A stretch of DNA of 64,000 bases from JABDQW01 sp942492025 (GCA_942492025.1 CALODJ010000006.1:124001-188000), one strand, 5' to 3'. Shown: positions 8,853 through 16,414, numbered from the stretch's first letter. A program made the numbers and translations. Notes: generated by a model not told the origin, from the letters alone.

Positions 8853-9296
8853 TCAGGTGCTGCATCTGCCGCTATCGCAGCGGCGCTGCAGGCGCCAGCG
8901 AGCAAACCGTGTGTATGCCCAGTCCAGTACGGTCTCGAGGTGCAAGCTGCGCAAAAGGCGTGCAAGCCAGCTGTAGGCGGGCAAGTGTGACCATAACTGA
9001 ATGAATCCCCTGGCACCGGTTTGCCATTCACCCCTGGCGTCAAGGACGTGGAAACGTGCCATTGCCGTTTCGCGGTCCAGTCCGTGAACAGCGAGCATAC
9101 CTCGATCGTCGGATATGTCGATCCAGATGAGGTGCTCAGCACCACGCAGGCGACGATAATGGTTGATTTCGCGACTGCATAGAGGGCAGGCGCCGTCGTA
9201 GAACACCGTGGCAATAACAGTATCGGCTGATCGCCCTTCTCCTGTTGGATATTCGTCTGTCTGTGCGTTTTTTTTAATCTCTGCAATCTTGGTCAT
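8853..9296 (-). CDS. DUF393 (DCC family) thiol-disulfide oxidoreductase-like protein
   Basis: This 147-residue protein carries the DCC-family signature YDGACPLCSREI, with Cys37 and Cys40 as the CxxC pair. It continues with the usual HYRRLRG, a WIDI segment and an LHVLDARGEW...GARGF stretch. DUF393 proteins are thioredoxin-fold-like and frequently occur in light- or oxidative-stress gene clusters beside photolyase or CIA30 genes. The N-terminal 25 residues are a polar extension. It lies between the small membrane protein gene and the UbiB-like gene on one strand. An 11-bp direct-repeat operator is about 75 bases upstream, so regulation by the MerR protein at 9669 is likely. Confidence 0.9.
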   Translation of the reverse strand: MTKIAEIKKNAQTDEYPTGEGRSADTVIATVFYDGACPLCSREINHYRRLRGAEHLIWIDISDDRGMLAVHGLDRETAMARFHVLDARGEWQTGARGFIQLWSHLPAYSWLARLLRSLHLETVLDWAYTRFARWRLQRRCDSGRCST

Positions 9297-9371
9297 GTTA
9301 ACGCGCCCCTTTTGAATGCGTGGGATCTTTTTAAGAAAGAGGGCAGATGACTGAGCGCATCATCCGCCACG

Positions 9372-9389
9372 TTGTCTATGTTTTGTCAA
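9372..9389 (-). promoter_or_regulatory. Putative CarH/LitR-like operator A (11-bp direct repeat)
   Basis: TTGTCTATGTTTTGTCAA: TTGT recurs at 9372 and 9383, exactly 11 bp apart (ACA triplets on the minus strand). The same arrangement occurs at 9603, 12164, 12345 and 12387. It precedes the DUF393 gene. Confidence 0.65.
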
Positions 9390-9407
9390 TGCAATGGGCC
9401 AGGAGTA

Positions 9408-9530
9408 TCACATGGCGATCATTGCACCTGCCAGCATCAAAAGTAGCAGTGGTGTAAACAGGAAATACAGTGTCATTTTACTAATCAGGGAATCTTCTGC
9501 GTTCAGTACATTGGGTTTTGAGTAGTTCAT
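9408..9530 (-). CDS. 40-residue single-pass membrane protein, unknown
   Basis: This small gene encodes 40 residues, beginning MNYSKPNVLNAEDSL and continuing into a hydrophobic segment (TLYFLFTPLLLLMLAGAMIA) that should span the membrane. AGGAGGTGA, a near-perfect Shine-Dalgarno sequence, lies just upstream of the ATG at 9530, which is the main reason to believe it. It is the first gene of a minus-strand set with DUF393 and the UbiB-like kinase, and is divergent from the MerR regulator. I recognise no family. The polar N-terminus is probably cytoplasmic. Confidence 0.7.
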   Translation of the reverse strand: MNYSKPNVLNAEDSLISKMTLYFLFTPLLLLMLAGAMIAM

Positions 9531-9602
9531 GTGTCACCTCCTACGGTGCTGGTATGCCGGTTTGTCCGACAATGTCTAAGACAATACATAAACATTTATC
9601 TT

Positions 9603-9626
9603 TTGTCAAGATTTTGTATAATACAA
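9603..9626 (+). promoter_or_regulatory. Promoter and operator D of the MerR-family regulator gene
   Basis: TTGT occurs at 9603 and 9614, 11 bp apart, matching operators A-C. A perfect -10 hexamer TATAAT (9617-9622) sits inside a palindrome, TTGTATAATACAA (9614-9626). Binding here would cover the -10, which suggests autorepression. A second palindrome, TGTCT-A-AGACA at 9573-9583, lies upstream and may serve the divergent small membrane protein gene. No clear -35 is visible. Confidence 0.6.
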
Positions 9627-9668
9627 TCCATCAACAATTTTTTTGTTAGTAACAGAGGAGTAAGCAAG

Positions 9669-10634
9669 ATGGCTAAGTCTGAAACACAAGCCAGCGGCTA
9701 TCGCATAGGTTCGGTATCCCGATTGACCGGTATCTCACCCGATACGCTGCGTATTTGGGAGCGGCGTTACGATGTCGTTACGCCAGATCGCTCAGCGGGC
9801 GGCGGTCGCCTGTATAGCAGCGAAGATATTGCTCGTCTCAAATTAATCGGACGGCTGATCAACAAGGGCGATACGATTGGCGTAGTGGCCGGCTTGAGTC
9901 ACGATGAGCTGAAAGAGCGACTGGCAGAAACGCGGGATGTCTCAGATACGCTGGCCATGGAGACGCCGTTCCGCCTTATGGTAATTGGTGAGCTGCTGTC
10001 GGAGAAAATGAAAGCCGCCGCTGATACGCTCTCATCGATGACTCTGGTGGCATGTTATGACACGCCGCGGGCGTTTTTGGCCGATGCAGACCCGGTGGAT
10101 GCGGACATGCTGTTAATCGAGCAACCGACCTTGCAGTCGGACACAGCGCTCCAGGTCGTTGATTGGACATCTCGCATCAATGCGGCACACGCGGTTGTTG
10201 TGTACCGTTTTGCCACGGAGCAGGCCTTGGAAAAACTGCCGAAATCCAGGAGCAGTTCACTGCGCGCACCGGTTGATGTGCAGACGCTGCAGAGTCATTG
10301 TATTGCCATTCTGGGGCAATGCAGACAGGCCGAGCAGGATGAGGCTGAGTACACATTTGAGCAGGGTCAATCGGTACCGCCGCGGCAATACAGCGATGAG
10401 GCGCTGGCCCGTCTGGCGTCGATTTCGAGTACGATAAAGTGTGAGTGTCCGCGCCACCTCGCTGAATTGATCACCAGTCTGAGTGCATTTGAGAAATACA
10501 GTAGCGAATGTGAGAGCCGAAATTTGAAAGACTCAGAATTACACGCCTATCTGAGCGTCACCTCGTCGAAAGCGCGGCATTTGTTCGAGATTGCTCTTAG
10601 TCAGGTAATCGAGGCAGAAAATATCGAGCTGTAA
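9669..10634 (+). CDS. MerR-family regulator, LitR/CarH-like but without cobalamin-binding residues
   Basis: This 321-residue protein has an N-terminal MerR helix-turn-helix (residues 11-80; YRIGSVSRLTGISPDTLRIW, then the wing around ERRYDVV). A central alpha/beta domain follows (about 101-215), then a C-terminal helical region (about 243-312) with KCECPRHL and a further cysteine. CarH/LitR photoreceptors have the same layout but bind adenosylcobalamin through a DxHxxG motif. I find no such histidine here, so it should not be B12-dependent. The ATG at 9669 is preceded by GAGGAG at 8 bases; an upstream GTG at 9531 would reach back over the operator. Neighbours and repeated operators suggest it controls the 7.5-14.5 kb cluster. 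Confidence 0.82.
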   Translation: MAKSETQASGYRIGSVSRLTGISPDTLRIWERRYDVVTPDRSAGGGRLYSSEDIARLKLIGRLINKGDTIGVVAGLSHDELKERLAETRDVSDTLAMETPFRLMVIGELLSEKMKAAADTLSSMTLVACYDTPRAFLADADPVDADMLLIEQPTLQSDTALQVVDWTSRINAAHAVVVYRFATEQALEKLPKSRSSSLRAPVDVQTLQSHCIAILGQCRQAEQDEAEYTFEQGQSVPPRQYSDEALARLASISSTIKCECPRHLAELITSLSAFEKYSSECESRNLKDSELHAYLSVTSSKARHLFEIALSQVIEAENIEL

Positions 10635-10676
10635 ATGCGGGCAATTTAGTAGTGTGATCTGCAACGCTATTTATTT

Positions 10677-10698
10677 CGGCCCGATTCCATTCGGGCCG
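10677..10698. terminator. Hairpin between convergent genes
   Basis: CGGCCCGA, a 6-base loop and TCGGGCCG form a perfect 8-bp GC-rich stem between the MerR gene and the convergent cupredoxin gene. Neither side carries a proper T-run, so it is at best a weak or bidirectional terminator. Confidence 0.5.
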
Positions 10699-10709
10699 GG
10701 AAGTCCAGC

Positions 10710-11264
10710 TTATTCGACAATAACTTTGCCTGTCATGGACGGGTGGAGTGCGCAGTAGTAGGTGTAGATCCCGGGTTGCTTAAACGTATGAGTGAACGTT
10801 GAACCACGCCCCAGCCTGTCGGAGGCGAGCAAGCCGTTGTTCTGGCTGGTAACAGTATGAGGCATAGGTTCGTTGTTTATCCAGGTCACCTGTTCGCCCG
10901 TTTTGACGCTGATCGTCGCGGGCACAAATTGCATACGCGCGATTGACACGTTGGTCGCGCCTGATGCGGGCTCGCCACCATCTGTAGAAGGGTCTGGTGT
11001 GCCCCTATTGACAGGTTGTTGAATGACCTGTTGCATCCTGCTTTGACTGCCGGGTGCGTAATAAAGATAGCCCGGAGGTGCGGCACGTTGATGTCCGCCG
11101 CGGTAGCCGTAATGGCCGTTGCCATAATAGCCGTTGTCGTGATAGCCGTTACCGGCGAGGGGTTGCTGACCCGCATCGAGATTCGTTGAAACCACAGTAA
11201 ACAGGGCTGCGGCCGACGCCAGTGCGGTTATTGCCATTGCTTTCGTGTCTTTTGATATTTTCAT
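10710..11264 (-). CDS. Plastocyanin-like cupredoxin, exported or anchored
   Basis: The 184-residue product starts with a hydrophobic N-terminal segment (MAITALASAAALFTVVS), then a Gly/Tyr/His-rich linker. The cupredoxin domain covers the last 80 residues. The type 1 copper ligands are visible: His136 in EPMPHTVTS, and Cys171, His174 and Met177 in YYCALHPSMTGKV. It should be a periplasmic blue copper protein, carrying electrons or buffering copper. ATG codons at 11267 and 11264 both follow GGAG; 11264 gives the better spacing. It lies downstream of the fasciclin gene on the same strand, with a hairpin between them. Confidence 0.9.
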   Translation of the reverse strand: MKISKDTKAMAITALASAAALFTVVSTNLDAGQQPLAGNGYHDNGYYGNGHYGYRGGHQRAAPPGYLYYAPGSQSRMQQVIQQPVNRGTPDPSTDGGEPASGATNVSIARMQFVPATISVKTGEQVTWINNEPMPHTVTSQNNGLLASDRLGRGSTFTHTFKQPGIYTYYCALHPSMTGKVIVE

Positions 11265-11415
11265 CATATTCTCCAAAATCCGTCGGATTTAATCAAAACT
11301 TTCGTACGTTCAATTCGGGCCGGTTACCTGAAGACCTGAGTATCAGCACGGCGGGCCTCGTTGCCGGTGCTGCGGTGGTCGCTGGTTGCCTCATACCGGT
11401 ACTATTTATTATCGT

Positions 11416-11441
11416 CATATCCGCCTGTTCGGACGGATATG
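11416..11441. terminator. Hairpin between fasciclin and cupredoxin genes
   Basis: CATATCCG and CGGATATG pair perfectly around a 10-base loop, and the outer ATCGT/ACGAT bases extend the stem with one bulge. There is no T-run, so it may attenuate the fasciclin transcript or protect its 3' end rather than terminate it. Confidence 0.5.
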
Positions 11442-11451
11442 AACGATGCTT

Positions 11452-12129
11452 TCAGTTGGGTACCATCACGGTGTCGATCACATGAATAATGCCGTTGGTG
11501 GCGCGTATGTCGGCTGCGACGACGTTCGCGCCATCGACCTTGACGCCGATAGACGTGTCGAATGAGATGCTCGAGCCCTGCACTGTGGTTGCCGAATCCA
11601 GTTTTGCGACATCGGCGGCGGTCACTTCACCGCTGACAACGTGATAGGTCAGCAGCTCGGACAGTGCGTCTTTATCGGCGATGATCGCTGCTCGTATTTT
11701 CTCCGGGATCTTTTCAAAAGCTTCATCGCTCGGTGCGAAAACGGTGAATGGCCCAGCGCCATTGAGGGTTTCGACGAGGCCGGCGGATTCGATCGCATCG
11801 ACCAGGGTGCTGAAATTGCCGGCATTGACAGCGGTCTCGATAATGTTAGCGGTTGCCGGCACGACGGGATTTTTAGCTGCGCTTTCGGACGCCGCGTTGC
11901 TGCGATCAGGTCCTGGGGGCTTGCCGTGGTGCCAGTCCATTCCCGGGTGGCCAGGATAGTAATGTGATCGATGCATCGGGTGATACATCGGGTGGTGCTT
12001 GTAGTGATGTGGATGGTCGTAGTAACCGTGTTTCTTGTACATGCCGGATCGGCAGTGATCAGCTGACGCCATCAAGGGCGTCGCGGCAAGTGCGGTGGCA
12101 AGCAAGCTCATTTTCAGTAAAGATTTCAT
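11452..12129 (-). CDS. Fasciclin (FAS1) domain protein with His-rich N-terminus
   Basis: The 225-residue protein has a signal peptide (LLATALAATPLMASA) and a remarkable His/Tyr/Pro/Met-rich stretch at about residues 30-70 (for example HPHHYKHHPMYHPMHR), a likely metal-binding region. One FAS1 domain follows from about 95 to the end, with the typical GPFTVFAPSDEAF and LTYHVVSGEV segments and a terminal NGIIHVIDTVM. FAS1 proteins are extracytoplasmic and adhesive or stress-related. The adjacent copper protein suggests a metal or redox link (inference). Three 11-bp spaced TTGT half-sites lie 35-60 bases upstream of the start. Confidence 0.92.
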   Translation of the reverse strand: MKSLLKMSLLATALAATPLMASADHCRSGMYKKHGYYDHPHHYKHHPMYHPMHRSHYYPGHPGMDWHHGKPPGPDRSNAASESAAKNPVVPATANIIETAVNAGNFSTLVDAIESAGLVETLNGAGPFTVFAPSDEAFEKIPEKIRAAIIADKDALSELLTYHVVSGEVTAADVAKLDSATTVQGSSISFDTSIGVKVDGANVVAADIRATNGIIHVIDTVMVPN

Positions 12130-12163
12130 ATATCTTCTCCAGTAATGTTGTCAGTGCAAAAGT

Positions 12164-12189
12164 TTGTTCATGTTTTGTCTATATCTTGT
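12164..12189 (-). promoter_or_regulatory. Putative CarH/LitR-like operator B (three 11-bp repeats)
   Basis: TTGT occurs at 12164, 12175 and 12186, a strict 11-bp phase over three units. On the minus strand these are three ACA triplets 11 bp apart. It is the best-developed copy and lies upstream of the fasciclin gene. Confidence 0.7.
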
Positions 12190-12344
12190 AGGCAGCCGGT
12201 CAGCATCTTTACTTCGGGTTGGCCACAGATCGTCTCCCACTATCCAACTCTCTGATTCATACATAAATACAGTCAAGTCATCCGGGTACATGCGTTGATC
12301 TCCGTGCCTGCTTTAGATGGTTTTTCTGTGTTGACCTAGGAAAT

Positions 12345-12362
12345 TTGTCCATCTAATGTCAA
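12345..12362 (+). promoter_or_regulatory. Putative operator C1 (11-bp repeat)
   Basis: TTGTCCATCTAATGTCAA: TTGT at 12345 and ATGT at 12356, 11 bp apart. It agrees with operator A at most positions. It lies in the divergent region between the fasciclin and DUF4149 genes. Confidence 0.55.
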
Positions 12363-12386
12363 CAAATGTATTCGATATTTGATCAG

Positions 12387-12410
12387 ATGTCAATGTTTTG
12401 TATTAGACAA
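12387..12410 (+). promoter_or_regulatory. Putative operator C2 (11-bp repeat plus inverted half-site)
   Basis: ATGTCAATGTTTTGTATTA has ATGT at 12387 and TTGT at 12398, 11 bp apart. TTGTATTAGACAA at 12398-12410 is also a near palindrome, like the site at 9614. It lies about 75 bases upstream of the DUF4149 gene start. The rest of the 12130-12482 gap shows no gene. Confidence 0.6.
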
Positions 12411-12482
12411 AATATGATTTTTCTGCGAAGATGTCGTCAGGGTAGTGTGATAACGTTGATACAAGCTTGAGAGGTAAGCGTC

Positions 12483-12899
12483 ATGGTGTTCGGATCTGCT
12501 GTTACAATATGGCTTGTAGGTGCTCTGATCGGTAGCATGCTATTTTTTGCATTCACTGTTGCTCCGACCGTGTTTCGTTCATTGCCTGCTGATCATGCGG
12601 GTCTTTTTTTAAGGGCATTCTTCCCCCGTTATTATCTGTGGGGGCTGATTCTTGCGCTGATCGCTGCCGCCTTTGCGATCCCAGCCAATGCGATTGTCAG
12701 TACGGCCTGTTTTCTGGTAGCGCTACTTTTTGTTTATGTCCGGCAGACGTTGATGCCTCAGATCAATCGTGCCCGTGATGATGAGCTGCAGGGCATGCCT
12801 GGAGCTGGGAAGCGGTTTAAGACTCTGCATATGTGGAGCGTCGCGATCAATGGTTTTCAGATGCTCATTCTGTTGGCTGTCGCCGTTTTGTTGTTGTGA
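12483..12899 (+). CDS. DUF4149 family membrane protein
   Basis: This 138-residue integral membrane protein has about four transmembrane helices. It shows the DUF4149 pattern: an N-terminal helix ending in FAFTVAPTVFRSLP, the FPRYYLWG segment, and a later QINRARDD plus FKTLHMWSVAINGFQM stretch. The family is related to eukaryotic TMEM205; function is not established. GAGAGG lies upstream of the ATG. It starts the plus-strand arm of the stress-type cluster, preceded by two putative operators, and is followed by the CIA30 gene after 141 bases. Confidence 0.85.
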   Translation: MVFGSAVTIWLVGALIGSMLFFAFTVAPTVFRSLPADHAGLFLRAFFPRYYLWGLILALIAAAFAIPANAIVSTACFLVALLFVYVRQTLMPQINRARDDELQGMPGAGKRFKTLHMWSVAINGFQMLILLAVAVLLL

Positions 12900-13040
12900 T
12901 CAGATATACAAGGCATCGCGGATGTGGTCAGTGCACATGCGTATCGATAATAATTCAGACCTGGACGCGGCATTGTGATCTGCTGATGCTCCCGCGTTTT
13001 GATACCTTTCCATACATACTGGGGGCAGGAGCAAAGAGCC

Positions 13041-13640
13041 ATGCCGAAATTTCAAAGCTTAGCTGCAGTTCTGTTGATCCATTTATGCAGTATCGCAGTG
13101 AACCCGGCGAAGGCGACTGATGTGCTAATCGATGATCGAAGCACTGGAACACTGCAATCGAGCAACGCGGGCGAGTGGCGGCTTATCACCGACCAGGTTA
13201 TGGGTGGGCGTTCATCGGGTGTTGTGTTACTGGATCAATATTTGGGACGACACTGCCTGCGCATGCGTGGCTCTGTCAGCACCGCCAATAACGGTGGCTT
13301 TTTACAGATAGCGCTGGATGTTGGCGAATCCAAAGGCATCGATGCGTCCGTGTTTGACGGACTCGTGCTCGAAGTGGCTGGAAACGGCGAACACTATAAC
13401 GTGCACCTGCGCACCAGCGAGCTGTGGCTACCATGGCAATCGTATCGTTCTGATTTCATCACCCGTTCACAATGGCGCGAGATCAGGCTGCCTTTCAGTG
13501 AATTCGAGCCCTACAAGACCAAAAAGCGTTTCAATCCTGGCAAGCTGGTGCGTATCGGGGTGGTCGCCATCGGTCGTCAGTTTGATGCTGACCTGTGCTT
13601 GGGCAAAATCGCCTTTTACAACGATGACAGCGGTGATTGA
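13041..13640 (+). CDS. CIA30 family protein, exported
   Basis: The 199-residue product has a signal peptide (LAAVLLIHLCSIAVNPAKA). It then follows the CIA30 (complex I intermediate-associated protein 30) fold: WRLITDQVMGGRSSG near the start of the domain, GFLQIALD, FDGLVLEVAGNGEHYNVHLR, and a final VRIGVVAIGRQFDADLCLGK. Bacterial members form beta-sandwich domains and recur in light- or stress-induced clusters with DUF393; complex I assembly is not implied. The ATG at 13041 is preferred over one at 12999 because it begins the signal peptide and follows AGGA. The stop overlaps the next gene. Confidence 0.88.
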   Translation: MPKFQSLAAVLLIHLCSIAVNPAKATDVLIDDRSTGTLQSSNAGEWRLITDQVMGGRSSGVVLLDQYLGRHCLRMRGSVSTANNGGFLQIALDVGESKGIDASVFDGLVLEVAGNGEHYNVHLRTSELWLPWQSYRSDFITRSQWREIRLPFSEFEPYKTKKRFNPGKLVRIGVVAIGRQFDADLCLGKIAFYNDDSGD

Positions 13641-14461
13641 AGGTGATGGCGCGCGTGTTAGTTTTCATCATTGCTGCGCTGCCTTGGATTGGCCTGGCTG
13701 ATTCAGATAGCTCGATGCACAACCGGCACACGTCGATCGTAGACATAGCCTTGTCTGATATTACATTGGTCGGCCGCTACTACGAGGTTGAGCGTTCTGA
13801 TCGGGGCCCGGCTTTGCTGCTGCTGCACGGCTGGAGTTGGCCGGATAATGATCCCTCGAGAGGTATGGTTCCGGCTGCAGTGGCCTTCCAGCGCGCCGGT
13901 TTTACGGTACTGGTGCCGAGCATGCGCGGGTGGCCACCCAGTGGGGGTGAAGACGATTGTGCTGGCAAACAGGTGGATGATGCATTGCAGGCACTCGAGT
14001 GGCTTGGGCGCCAGTCAGGGGTGGACGCTGACTGGCTATTTCTGGCGGGTTTCTCCCAGGGCGGGCAGGTTGCGTTGCTGGCCGCGACCTATGGTGCACC
14101 CGTTCAGGCCGTGGCTGCATTCGCACCTGTTGTGCAACCTGGGGCCTGGGGTGCAGTAACCCATGTTGAGGGCATCCGTAATTACGTCATGGAAGAATGC
14201 GGTGGGCCGGATGGCTGGCCATCTCGCGATGTGATGTTCCGAGCCAGTCGATTGGAGCGACCGCTGCTGCTGGTCCATGGTGAGGCGGATCGGCGGGTGC
14301 CGACGCAACAGAGCACCGGCCTCTACGACAGATTGACCGAGCTGCAACGCCCGGTGAAGCTAGAACTGATAGCAGGTGCTGAACACGACCAGGATGCGGT
14401 ACTGCAACCACAGCTGGCTATCGATTTTTTCCGCAGCATCATCGGGCAACATCGAGAGTAG
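13637..14461 (+). CDS. Alpha/beta hydrolase, dienelactone-hydrolase-like, exported
   Basis: This is a 274-residue alpha/beta hydrolase with an N-terminal hydrophobic signal (VLVFIIAALPWIGLADS). Visible catalytic elements are the oxyanion-type LLLHGWSWP, the nucleophile elbow GFSQGG, an acidic residue in HGEADRRVP and the histidine in AEHDQD. The substrate is unknown. The start is uncertain: the TTG at 13637 overlaps the CIA30 stop, suggesting translational coupling, while the ATG at 13646 would begin directly at the signal peptide. It is the last gene of the plus-strand arm and converges with the hydrolase gene at 14466. Confidence 0.82.
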   Translation: MKVMARVLVFIIAALPWIGLADSDSSMHNRHTSIVDIALSDITLVGRYYEVERSDRGPALLLLHGWSWPDNDPSRGMVPAAVAFQRAGFTVLVPSMRGWPPSGGEDDCAGKQVDDALQALEWLGRQSGVDADWLFLAGFSQGGQVALLAATYGAPVQAVAAFAPVVQPGAWGAVTHVEGIRNYVMEECGGPDGWPSRDVMFRASRLERPLLLVHGEADRRVPTQQSTGLYDRLTELQRPVKLELIAGAEHDQDAVLQPQLAIDFFRSIIGQHRE

Positions 14462-14465
14462 ATGG

Positions 14466-15233
14466 TTAGCGTTTTTCCAGCCAGTCGGCCACGGCCTCAA
14501 CCAGTCGCGTTTCCTTGCCATCGAAGAAATGGTTGGACCCTGGCACTTCAACCTGGGTGTAAGCGGTATTGCCGGCTTTTCTGGCGGCGTCAGCGCGTGC
14601 ATCCACACTGTTCATCACGCTTTCCAGGTCATCGTCACCGTAGATGTCCAGTACGGGAATCTTGATCTTTTGCAGTGCCTCGATGCTGTTCATGCGCGGG
14701 TCCTTGGCAAAAGCCCCCATCCCGATCGCGACGAAGCCATCAAGTTTCTGTGTCGAGCTTGACAGGTAATAGGCTGTCATCGCAGCGCCCTGGCTGTGAC
14801 CGATCAGCACGATTTTTTTCGCACCATTGTCTCGCAGATACTTGATGGCGGCGTCGACGCGTGGCGCGACCTCATCATAGAGTGGAGCGTATTCATGATA
14901 TTCGGCTTCGTTCGGTAATATCGGCATCTGTATCGACAGCGTGTGCCAGTCGTGTTCGGTCAAATCCACGCGTAAAGGTTGTATCACCTGCTGCCAGTCG
15001 GGATGAATACCGGTGCCGTGCATGACAATGACTGCGCGGCCCTTGTCGTTCTCGGCTTCGGTGTAGATGCCGAGAAATTCACTGTTGCCATCATCGAGCC
15101 AGATGGCTTCGCCGTCGATAATGGCGTCTACCACCTGATCGGCCCAGCGTTTTTCCTTGGCTAGGTCTGAGGCCAGGCTGCTAAAGCCGATTGAAATAAT
15201 GGCGAGGAAGAGTATCGTTTTGAAAACAGTCAT
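14466..15233 (-). CDS. DUF3530-like alpha/beta hydrolase, periplasmic
   Basis: The 255-residue product starts with a signal peptide (MTVFKTILFLAIISIGFSSL). It has a catalytic serine in LIGHSQGAA, an acid in IYGDDDLES and a histidine in GSNHFF near the end. The early VIVMHGTGIHPDW segment is typical of DUF3530 family hydrolases. The ATG at 15233 is chosen because a GGGGGT sequence precedes it and it overlaps the ubiA stop as ATGA. A longer frame to 15359 lies entirely within ubiA. Translation is probably coupled to ubiA; a shared pathway is not shown by the sequence. Confidence 0.85.
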   Translation of the reverse strand: MTVFKTILFLAIISIGFSSLASDLAKEKRWADQVVDAIIDGEAIWLDDGNSEFLGIYTEAENDKGRAVIVMHGTGIHPDWQQVIQPLRVDLTEHDWHTLSIQMPILPNEAEYHEYAPLYDEVAPRVDAAIKYLRDNGAKKIVLIGHSQGAAMTAYYLSSSTQKLDGFVAIGMGAFAKDPRMNSIEALQKIKIPVLDIYGDDDLESVMNSVDARADAARKAGNTAYTQVEVPGSNHFFDGKETRLVEAVADWLEKR

Positions 15234-16327
15234 GTGACCCCCTTGAATTGGTAATCGAGCAACAGTCCGGCAAAAAGCACGAGGCCAATCCAGTTGTTGT
15301 TCAGGAACGCCTTGAAACACAGCGCCGGATCGCGATCCTTGATCAGGTATTGCTGCCAAATGGCCAATGCGGTGGCAGTGGCTACCGCTGCGTAATAAAA
15401 GCCGCTGAGTTCCGCGCGCTGGCCAATCAGTATCAGGTCCATGATCAGCATGGCTTGAATGACACCTATAATCTTCTTGTCCAGTGGGCCGAACAGTATA
15501 GCAGTGGATTTTACACCGATTTTTAGATCATCTTCACGATCTGCCATGGCATACATCGTATCGTAAGCCGTAGCCCATAACACCGTGGCAATAAACAACA
15601 GCCAGGTCACGGGCGTCAGTTCGTTGGCCTGTGCGGTGAAAGCCATCGGTACGGTCCAGCCAAAAGCGGCACCAAGATGCACCTGGGGCAGAAAATGGTA
15701 GCGCTTCATAAACGGGTAGCTTGCGGCCAGCAGCACACCAACAAGCGACATCAAGATGGTCAGTTTGTTCATCAGCAGCACCAGGCCAAAGGCGCAAAGA
15801 CTGAGTGTGGCAAAAACCACTAATGCTTCTGTTTCGCTGACCTTGCCGCTGACGATTGGACGGTCCTTCGTTCTGGCTACACTGCCATCGATATCACGAT
15901 CAGCGTAATCGTTGATGGCGCACCCGGCCGAGCGCATCAGAATCACACCGGTGATGAAAACGATCAGAACCTGTGTGTCCGGCCAACCCTGCGCAGCAAT
16001 CCACAGTGATATCAGTGTCGGCCAAAGCAACAGAAAAATACCGATCGGCCTGTGCAGGCGCACCAGCAGGGCATATTGCTCGAGGCGTTGTATCAGCTTC
16101 GAATGGGCGGCCCGGCTAATCTGCTCATTAGCGTATTGGGTCGCTGCGCGGACCGCAGCATTTCCGCTGATTTTTTCTGCCAGCGAAACCACGGCCGCCC
16201 GGACGTAAGCGGGATTGAGTCGTTGCAGGCCATGGTCCACTTTGTCCATGATCGGGTGGTGTGCGGCCCTGTCGAGCAGCGTGTTGAGCTTGTCAATGGC
16301 CTGTTTTGCAGATGCGGACAAATTCAT
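15230..16327 (-). CDS. ubiA: 4-hydroxybenzoate polyprenyltransferase
   Basis: UbiA attaches the polyprenyl tail to 4-hydroxybenzoate in ubiquinone synthesis, in the inner membrane. Both aspartate-rich motifs are present: AINDYADRDIDGSVARTKDR and the second, DTMYAMADREDD. Multiple hydrophobic helices follow LLLWPTLISLW. At 365 residues it is about 75 longer than the usual 290. The excess is a polar, helical N-terminal extension before RLHRPIGIF, absent from typical UbiA. No strong ribosome-binding site marks the ATG, so an internal start near residue 80 is possible. It is followed by the hydrolase with a 4-base ATGA overlap. Confidence 0.93.
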   Translation of the reverse strand: MNLSASAKQAIDKLNTLLDRAAHHPIMDKVDHGLQRLNPAYVRAAVVSLAEKISGNAAVRAATQYANEQISRAAHSKLIQRLEQYALLVRLHRPIGIFLLLWPTLISLWIAAQGWPDTQVLIVFITGVILMRSAGCAINDYADRDIDGSVARTKDRPIVSGKVSETEALVVFATLSLCAFGLVLLMNKLTILMSLVGVLLAASYPFMKRYHFLPQVHLGAAFGWTVPMAFTAQANELTPVTWLLFIATVLWATAYDTMYAMADREDDLKIGVKSTAILFGPLDKKIIGVIQAMLIMDLILIGQRAELSGFYYAAVATATALAIWQQYLIKDRDPALCFKAFLNNNWIGLVLFAGLLLDYQFKGVT

Positions 16328-16414
16328 GGGCCAATTTTACCCCAACTTAGCCAGTCGCAGCATTGAACTGTGTTGAATATTGCCTGCGTTCATTCAGTGG
16401 TTTAATGTAGATGC

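Noticed and set aside
15234..15359. Longer N-terminus for the DUF3530-like hydrolase
   Set aside because: It would lie entirely inside ubiA and precede the signal peptide; ATG 15233 has its own ribosome-binding site.
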